A stretch of 8,305 bases of DNA, taken from the NCBI GenBank assembly GCA_947585525.1, contig CANPXA010000069.1, forward strand, positions 1 to 8,305. Direction: 5' to 3'. The notes under the pieces were generated by a model. It saw only the letters and a program-made list of their open reading frames with translations, made no database searches and was not told the origin of the DNA. A program made the position numbers and the translations under genes. The stretch comes from an uncultured Akkermansia sp. GTDB lineage: Bacteria > Verrucomicrobiota > Verrucomicrobiia > Verrucomicrobiales > Akkermansiaceae. Below are positions 6,001 through 8,305 of this stretch, piece after piece. Positions within the stretch are counted from its first letter, which is position 1, and each line of letters starts with the position of its first letter.

Positions 6001-8085
6001 AGGGGTGAAACAACGCTCGATAACGGGACTCTGCTCAGCAGCAATCATAGCGGCGAAATGACCATCAAGGATAGGCTGACTCTCGGCAGTGATTTGAAGC
6101 TGGAAAATGGAGGGCCTGCTATAGATCTTATAAACGAGACTAGTGTTCTCACGGTTGACGGTGGAGATCTACAACTAGCGGCTCTGAGTGGCGATGGCAA
6201 ACTGGAGGCAGGTGAGAGCAACAAGGAAGGCTTAATCACCATTTCCGGAAATAACAAAAACAAAGGAGACTTCCACGGCACCGTTGACGGATCAGTGAAG
6301 GAGCTCATCATCACCGGGTCCGACACGGAGCAAACCTTCACCGGCGTAGATGCCAGCAATACCAAGCTGAATGTTTCCGGCGATGAGTCCAAGGTCATAC
6401 TCGATGGCGGTTCGTTCAAGGAATTGGAGAGTCAAGGCACTGTGGTGTTGAAACAGGACAATGTGGTGACCGTTGGTGGAGATGTGAGTTTGATCGGCAG
6501 CTCGCGCACAGAGTTCAATGTGCAAGCAAACCAAGCGACCGAAAACGCTATGCTCGTCAGTGATGGTACGATCCATCTGACCAGCGGAGCCGATCTTTTC
6601 GTACACCTCATCGATGAAGTTCCCTCGTCCTCAGAGGAGCTGAGCATTGTTCTCATGCAAGGTGAACGAGGTGTGACTATGGATGACAACTTGGTTACAG
6701 AGAGCGGTGAGCTCAGCAGCTTGGAGGTGATATGGGACGAAAAGATCGGAGACATTATCGATCTCTATTACGAGAATGTGAGAGTGGAAGCGCTGGTACT
6801 GACAGAGGATGCTCAAGCCGACAAGGGCACGGAAGAAAACGGAATAGCCACCTATGCTGCCCAAGAATCCCGAGCTCAGACGGGAAGCCCAACTCAGGTA
6901 CTCTTCAAGGCAGACCTGAGGAAGAATGATTCTTCCGACAATCCCTTTGTAAACGCCTCGGGTACTTCCAACTCCCGGGCGGGTGCGGATATGCTCTACA
7001 ATGCGACCTATCCTGATCCTACCGGCACCGCCCCGGAATTGCTGGAACTGGCCGCCCGCGTGAACAAACTGATCTCTGAAGGGAAAACTTCCGCCGCCCA
7101 GCACGCCATGGCCGCAGTGGCAGGCAGTGTCATTCCCTCACTCGGAGCGGCTCAGCGCGACGCTGCAAAACGGCAAATTGCCGCCACGATGGCTCACGCT
7201 TTTGCTCTGAGCTATGAGATGCCCTTTGAAAAGGTCCATACCGCACATATGTGGGTGGAGGGGAATGGCAGCGTGGCTTCTATGGATCGCAGTGGCGATG
7301 AAGGCGGGTACGAACACCGCACTTGGGGCGCTTCCTGCGGAGCCGATATGGCGCTGAGCAAGAAGACGGCGATCGGGGTAGCTCTCACTGCCTCTTATGG
7401 TGATTGGGAGGCCGATGCAGCCGACCATGCCGATGGGGACTTGGACAACATATTCGTGAGCCTGTACCTGCACACGACAAACAAGCGCCTGCACCACAGC
7501 TTCGGCGTGATGGCAGGCTTTGCGGACGCTTCCTTCGACCGCACCGTGAATATGGACGGAGGAGCCTACCGCACCACCGGCAGTACGGATGGCATCAGCT
7601 TGGGCGCTTCCTATGAGCTTGCTTATGATATCCCGCTCAATGAAGAGAAAACCTCTATCTTGCAACCGCTGGTCGGTATATCGGTGGTGACCAGCTCCAT
7701 GGATGCTTACAATGAAGGCGGAGCCAGCGGGGTCGGGCTGCATGTGGATGACCAGAAGTCCACGGTGACAACTCTTACTGCGGGCGCACGGTCCATCAAC
7801 GATCTGGCTCGTGCTTTAGGCTTCCGTTCGATGCTGGAACTGCGAGCCAACATTGCCATCGACATGGGCGATGACCGAGGCGAGGCCAATGTCTCTTTCC
7901 TGGGGAACCCCGGTTACGCTGCCAAGGTGCGCTCGGCCGAATTGGGCAATGTCGGCGCTCAGTTCGGTGCAGGACTGCGCATCCCGATGAGCAAGAAGTC
8001 TGTTCTCTTCATCAATGGCGACGCGGATTTCCGAAGCGGCAGTACCACGTGGGGCGCGAATGTAGGGGTGCAGTGGGGATTCTGA
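1..8085 (+). CDS. Giant type Va autotransporter adhesin-like protein, 5'-partial
   Basis: This gene encodes a secreted or surface-displayed passenger joined to its own outer-membrane beta-barrel translocator. The passenger is thousands of bases of Gly/Thr/Ser/Val-rich rungs of about 18-22 residues, as expected of a right-handed beta-helix. The last roughly 280 residues read as an autotransporter barrel ending in Trp-Gly-Phe. Only three Cys are visible (residues 12 and 78 in the passenger and one in the barrel), which suits export. The first possible internal start is GTG at 46, giving 2679 residues. It has no ribosome binding site (TATAAAGCCC lies just upstream) and no signal peptide follows. 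The frame is open back to base 1 and reads GTIAYNNIQGGGIKPVQIVL, which looks like more passenger, so the true start and the Sec signal probably lie left of the window. No protease triad or other catalytic motif is evident, so an adhesin or structural role is likelier than an enzyme. The autotransporter call is firm; the ligand is unknown; the Verrucomicrobiota (Akkermansia-like) origin is an inference from family resemblance. Confidence 0.9.
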   Translation, partial: GTIAYNNIQGGGIKPVQIVLDGGRLECQSGLLAHGTQNRTGAADVTVKNHGEFNLSNGMQAGYGFSGGKAVVNLSVEENGKVTHRGFLGKSNCERDYVKEPGGSYKKDESGNFIPVYSDPGSYEVTINVAGSNAVYELAAGFIGGKENTEKTGTELGNKIHITVGQGGLFKQTGGTLAVGDELQKEISVQTGGIFEQTGGDNNADITVTGEYKMTGGTINGDMIIGTGGVAKQDNGTISKTASLTVQGEFTMSGGVNMSDITIEGGTFSHDAGQIGQAAQEGRVEVTITSGKYEMAGGTVNAVVTVQGDGAFEQTEGDNNADITVTGEYKMTGGTVNGVLNVKESGNWLLNGGTVNGDMTIGSGGVAEQDNGAISEKARLTVRGQFTMSGGTNASGMKIDGGTFTHDAGRIGQEGQGSQVEVTITSGEYTLQGHAELVNAHVTLNQGTFSAGQGSTLTDVTLDIKGGEASMHNSILQDSTVHVADGLTFTISGSTAHVSGSTIDLQQGATLELKEDAELTMEELHLSAEGSQVNQESGIFAGNITLDGETTYNQSGGAAKADEVTVRGSYTLGVDGVLTNADGGATQVDVQEGGSFTQEGTLSAEVNVDGEGSSYTQQAGLTGNVVVGNGALFTQGNVITGDVTVQSGGQVKQQQDAESPTSVSGTVSVDGEDSVFEQGGSINGGVNVTGGASFSQKHDVLGKVVTQNSTYTQESGQISGGVSVDGSGANFTQKGTISSATPEEIAVVVSGGASFTHDASGTTMGDVELNSADSRYNLAGTITGDVAVKGGSFTQSDGTISQDVSVTGGTYEQQAGKVVGAVVVNGGTFSQSQAEGTVGSIDLQNGTVTQNGTVSGDVSVVKGSYTQDGIVNGNVSVFGGDYTLQGEGTVGGTLTVSGGTVTQQGATTGLVSVEGGEYHTADGALLNGGLQVSAGSVNLDGTTISADVNVTGGTVNQQGATMTGALNITGGTWKQTAGDHSGSITITGSEAAYDFSGGTISGSLVVDRGASFTLGNGTDMSEAKDVTVRDGSTFTIAGAPSGKITLSLDSANLVTKAAAEMDVTMSGTASYDMGGQKMDGSILLHGGSLQNASDFAGSISLETAQATTKLGGMDAQYLSQIVLMGSGSQITELKEGSTLTFKDATNTVLVSSANTGVDAQAIVVFDGGNGTVNFEGSGKLVVNFETTLLLDILDENGNIDITFLFTNGSFADGNLSDRIVLGSGLESEKSTDYKKAEGGRVKLHVNTEGIWFASKHLGETDLKEFSNHHKVILDADMSINMNDGDVTVRQLSAVAAKTPTLTVTGNGDHALILENKSSIEEVDNGATIVNGNIVVTGADVKKTGGSKMTISGRITGNQTLAIEEGILELVGTGNSFKTLTFGASGSLMLSGDLTLNGGSNWGTATGAITGGGTLVQDGGSLTMGNIALAVNLMAKDGAQITHGAGDITGNITVDGASSTFTQGAGKVAGNVELSNGGSYVAENSGGIEGNVIASGSGTTLTLDGSSVTGSVELSEQATMKGGSSDAQITGHVTLGDKAQVEGGKGTITVDGVLTLSGSGAIVKGILAVAGDVTLSGSKASFTAEQGSSIGGHLILGNSTEATYSGTLTGGAQVSGEGAHLTLSTGAEVGEVQLSGIDAKLTLTDTAEVGKVLVTGSGAQVDLQGFGGEGTLIELETGSLANANAFTGDVKIDTHEGGEVELGNLNAATITQVHVHSTTGVYYTGLADGSTLTFTGTDNMITVGRDSVGIGGKAKNSVFSFNGSGFIGFEKEAQVTLQFESAVYEAFASGELELWFSNGSFDISGMSEGQILEWAKQHFLLPTGSGFEFSYFSAVQENDARLTITARSDSDSKVLTPDETLSTEELEGASKVVIVTDTTLSSKEDATVRQLDGGGNLTVKNDGAGAMKLKLRNENFVNDDVQNYNGDTVFSGNIDATQSEGIVDIVKEGDASLELRGNVTTNGKIQVSEGTLTLSGTGTAEANSVQIKPDAVLDVNNKLILRGETTLDNGTLLSSNHSGEMTIKDRLTLGSDLKLENGGPAIDLINETSVLTVDGGDLQLAALSGDGKLEAGESNKEGLITISGNNKNKGDFHGTVDGSVKELIITGSDTEQTFTGVDASNTKLNVSGDESKVILDGGSFKELESQGTVVLKQDNVVTVGGDVSLIGSSRTEFNVQANQATENAMLVSDGTIHLTSGADLFVHLIDEVPSSSEELSIVLMQGERGVTMDDNLVTESGELSSLEVIWDEKIGDIIDLYYENVRVEALVLTEDAQADKGTEENGIATYAAQESRAQTGSPTQVLFKADLRKNDSSDNPFVNASGTSNSRAGADMLYNATYPDPTGTAPELLELAARVNKLISEGKTSAAQHAMAAVAGSVIPSLGAAQRDAAKRQIAATMAHAFALSYEMPFEKVHTAHMWVEGNGSVASMDRSGDEGGYEHRTWGASCGADMALSKKTAIGVALTASYGDWEADAADHADGDLDNIFVSLYLHTTNKRLHHSFGVMAGFADASFDRTVNMDGGAYRTTGSTDGISLGASYELAYDIPLNEEKTSILQPLVGISVVTSSMDAYNEGGASGVGLHVDDQKSTVTTLTAGARSINDLARALGFRSMLELRANIAIDMGDDRGEANVSFLGNPGYAAKVRSAELGNVGAQFGAGLRIPMSKKSVLFINGDADFRSGSTTWGANVGVQWGF
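27..35 (+). repeat. Run of nine G inside the reading frame
   Basis: Nine consecutive G lie between CA and TATAAA and form the longest homopolymer I see in the window. With nine G, the frame upstream joins the giant passenger frame. Loss or gain of one base would join upstream codons to a frame that stops at TAA 38-40 or at TGA 75-77. G tracts of this length are known slipped-strand contingency sites in surface-protein genes of other bacteria. A sequencing or assembly error is the main alternative, and a promoter spacer effect is possible if the upstream bases prove non-coding. Confidence 0.8.
577..879 (+). repeat. Passenger internal duplication, copy 1 (101 residues)
   Basis: Residues 178-278, starting GIFEQTGGDNNADITVTGEY and ending VEVTITSGKY. 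The segment aligns along its whole length with 928-1287. Aligned by eye, about three quarters of residues match once a single 19-residue insertion in copy 2 is removed. Shared landmarks in order are DNNADITVTGEYKMTGGT, GGVA-QDNG, FTMSGG, GGTF-HDAG-IGQ and VEVTITSG. It is part of the beta-helical passenger. Confidence 0.88.
598..629 (+). repeat. 32-base perfect direct repeat, first copy
   Basis: Thirty-two bases are identical to 949-980. They lie at the start of the 101/120-residue duplication and encode GDNNADITVT and neighbouring bases. After one mismatch the identity resumes for another 17 bases. The two copies are 351 bases (117 codons) apart, so recombination between them would stay in frame. 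Confidence 0.9.
928..1287 (+). repeat. Passenger internal duplication, copy 2 (120 residues, one extra rung)
   Basis: Residues 295-414, starting GAFEQTEGDNNADITVTGEY and ending VEVTITSGEY. It matches 577-879 in order but carries 57 extra bases (exactly 19 codons), VLNVKESGNWLLNGGTVNG. The insertion is flanked by GGTVNG on both sides, so it looks like one beta-helix rung added or, in the other copy, lost. The length difference preserves frame and rung register, as expected under selection to keep the helix continuous. Confidence 0.88.
949..980 (+). repeat. 32-base perfect direct repeat, second copy
   Basis: Identical to 598-629. The high nucleotide identity here, against weaker identity in the rest of the duplication, suggests either local gene conversion or strong constraint on this rung. 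Confidence 0.9.
1780..2940 (+). other. Passenger rung block with recurring aromatic-X-Gln motif
   Basis: Residues 579-965 are a series of rungs of about 18-20 residues, each roughly [F/Y/V/W]-[T/E/S/N/K]-Q, then a short turn, then G-V-x-V-x-G-G. Examples in order are FTQEG, YTQQAG, FTQGN, FEQGG, FSQKH, YTQESG, FTQKG, FTQSDG, YEQQAG, FSQSQ, VTQNG, YTQDG, VTQQG, VNQQG and WKQTAG. Regular alternation of hydrophobic and polar residues with Gly at the turns is the signature of a parallel right-handed beta-helix. The Gln at the same place in each rung would stack as a ladder, known in other beta-helices. The fold is inferred from the pattern only. Confidence 0.72.
3259..4197 (+). repeat. Large passenger module, copy 1
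   Basis: Residues 1072-1384 break the simple rung pattern and are more varied and more charged than the flanks. Landmarks in order are GSLQNASDFAG, ITELKEGSTLTF, a Thr-Asn/Val-rich strand, NFEGSGKLVVNFE, FLFTNGSF, KVILDADMSINMNDGDVTVRQL, TLTVTGNG and EGILELVGTGNSF. The same landmarks recur in the same order at 5029-6039. I do not recognise a named domain. It may be a more complex beta-helix segment with loops extruded from it, or a passenger-unit cap. Confidence 0.72.
4198..5028 (+). other. Second beta-helical rung block of the passenger
   Basis: Residues 1385-1661 return to short regular rungs of the form G-x-[V/I]-x-G-x-V-x-[L/V]-[S/T/D]-G-x. Examples are ITGNITVDGASSTFTQGAG, VAGNVELSNGGSY, IEGNVIASGSG, VTGSVELSEQ, ITGHVTLGDKA and VGEVQLSGIDAKLTLTD. 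Compared with the first block, the aromatic-X-Gln motif is mostly gone and replaced by L-T-L strands, so the two blocks have diverged or arose from different founder rungs. It lies between the two large modules and spaces them apart. Confidence 0.7.
5029..6039 (+). repeat. Large passenger module, copy 2
   Basis: Residues 1662-1998 carry the same ordered landmarks as 3259-4197: GSLANANAFTG, TGLADGSTLTF, TDNMITV, FEKEAQVTLQFE, LWFSNGSF, KVVIVTDTTLSSKEDATVRQL, NLTVKNDGAG and EGTLTLSGTG. It is somewhat longer than copy 1 (337 versus 313 residues), mainly around the segment ILEWAKQHFLLPTG and neighbours. Identity is clearly lower than in the 577-1287 duplication, so this duplication is older. Function is not recognised. 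Confidence 0.72.
6541..6795 (+). other. Pre-barrel, autochaperone-like end of the passenger
   Basis: Residues 2166-2250 contain long hydrophobic strands (MLVSDGTIHL, ADLFVHLID, LSIVLMQGERGV, IIDLYYENVRVEALVL) that close the passenger before a hydrophilic linker. In many autotransporters the passenger's C-terminal segment of this kind folds first and drives translocation (autochaperone). The placement and strand pattern fit that role, but no residue-level signature proves it. The following stretch to about 7030 is rich in Gln, Ser, Asn and Asp and is probably a flexible tether. Confidence 0.5.
7033..7218 (+). other. Alpha-helical linker entering the barrel
   Basis: Residues 2330-2391 are Ala/Leu/Lys/Glu-rich and lack the Gly/Thr pattern of the passenger: PELLELAARVNKLISEGKTS, then AAQHAMAAVAGSV and LGAAQRDAAKRQIAATMAHA. 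In classical autotransporters a helix in this place runs through the barrel pore and links it to the passenger. The SLGAAQRDA wording resembles, from memory, the same segment in Akkermansia autotransporters. Confidence 0.7.
7240..8082 (+). other. C-terminal autotransporter beta-barrel domain
   Basis: Residues 2399-2679 (about 280 residues) match the usual size of the 12-stranded translocator domain (Pfam Autotransporter, PF03797). Amphipathic strands alternate with turns: MWVEGNGSVASM at the entry, RTWGASCGADMALSKKTAIG, VALTASYGDWEAD, FVSLYLHTT, HHSFGVMAGFADASFDRTV, YRTTGSTDGISLGASYELAY, LQPLVGISVV, VTTLTAGARS, MLELRANIAID, VGAQFGAGLRIP, SVLFINGDADF and WGANVGVQWGF. The last residue is Phe, the usual outer-membrane insertion (BamA recognition) signature. 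It anchors the protein and exports the passenger. Confidence 0.93.
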
Positions 8086-8117
8086 ACGAGGAAAGGCATA
8101 AGAACGGCACACTTGTC

Positions 8118-8150
8118 CACGGAGGCGGGATTCGTCCCGGCTCCGTGTTT
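8118..8150 (+). terminator. Intrinsic terminator of the autotransporter gene
   Basis: A 13-pair stem with a single G-G mismatch (arms 8118-8130 and 8135-8147) is capped by the loop TTCG, a very stable tetraloop, and followed by TTT at 8148-8150. It starts 33 bases after the stop codon. The T run is short, so termination may be partial. The hairpin is unambiguous and no gene on the other strand ends here. Confidence 0.75.
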
Positions 8151-8163
8151 GCTCCGCATCTCC

Positions 8164-8177
8164 GCGCGCAAACGCGC
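8164..8177. repeat. Short GC-only hairpin
   Basis: GCGCG at 8164-8168 pairs with CGCGC at 8173-8177 around the loop CAAA. It is followed by TAAAATAAATCG with no T run, so it is not a convincing terminator in either direction. Confidence 0.45.
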
Positions 8178-8217
8178 TAAAATAAATCGTAGTTCAAGTC
8201 ATGGACGATGGACAAGA

Positions 8218-8241
8218 CGCCCGACGGTCCCGTGTAGGGCG
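8218..8241. repeat. Two-part GC-rich stem-loop
   Basis: CGCCC (8218-8222) pairs with GGGCG (8237-8241), enclosing an inner stem ACGG/CCGT (8224-8227 with 8230-8233) that has a tight loop. It sits with other inverted repeats in the non-coding tail and could belong to a dispersed intergenic repeat or a structured RNA. One copy cannot decide this. Confidence 0.4.
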
Positions 8242-8249
8242 CACGCGTA

Positions 8250-8293
8250 GCGGGCGGTAAGGGCGGTTGGACAAAAGCGCAGCTTTTGCCCGC
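8250..8293. repeat. Inverted repeat with CAAAAGC/GCTTTTG inner stem
   Basis: CAAAAGC (8272-8278) and GCTTTTG (8282-8288) form a perfect 7-pair stem with loop GCA. Outside it GCGGG (8250-8254) can pair with CCCGC (8289-8293), bulging out 8255-8271. The inner arm gives a run of T but has no GC-rich core, so it is weak as a terminator. The structure is close to the right edge and may continue. Confidence 0.4.
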
Positions 8294-8305
8294 AGGGCGC
8301 TGAGG

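Noticed and set aside
7138..7743. 201-codon open frame on the - strand opposite the barrel
   Set aside because: The + strand here encodes a clear beta-barrel. The opposite frame is His/Ala/Gly/Val-rich noise with no domain pattern.
8201..8260. Small + strand frame of 19 codons starting ATGGACGATGG
   Set aside because: No ribosome binding site, Arg-rich because of local G+C, and it overlaps the inverted repeats. The two ATGGAC units (8201-8214) are too short to call a repeat.

Overview
The window is almost entirely one giant, glycine/threonine-rich protein gene on the + strand, open from the left edge and ending with TGA at 8083-8085. It encodes a classical (type Va) autotransporter. A very long repetitive beta-helical passenger leads into a short pre-barrel segment, a flexible linker, an alpha-helical stretch and a C-terminal outer-membrane beta-barrel of about 280 residues that ends in Trp-Gly-Phe. 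No second protein gene is supported. The right-hand 220 bases are non-coding and hold a good intrinsic terminator followed by several GC-rich inverted repeats.

Organism: a Gram-negative (diderm) bacterium, because the barrel needs an outer membrane. The barrel and linker wording (for example SYGDW, DGDLDN, YRTTGSTDG and SLGAAQRDAAKRQ) resembles, from memory, autotransporters of Akkermansia and related Verrucomicrobiota. A moderate G+C content also fits. This placement is an inference, not a search result.

Layout, with residues numbered from the GTG at 46: an in-frame 45-base lead containing a run of nine G (27-35); an N-terminal passenger part (to about 576); a 101/120-residue internal duplication (577-1287); a long series of short rungs with a recurring aromatic-X-Gln motif (about 1780-2940); a first large non-rung module (3259-4197); a second rung block (4198-5028); a second, diverged copy of the module (5029-6039); further passenger and a pre-barrel segment (6040-6795); linker and helix (about 6796-7218); and the barrel (about 7240-8082).

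The most notable signals are three. The G9 tract sits where any one-base slip would put the whole passenger out of frame, which suggests phase variation or a sequencing problem. The passenger is built from nested duplications at several scales. The two large modules may be an unnamed passenger domain. The passenger's ligand cannot be read from the sequence.
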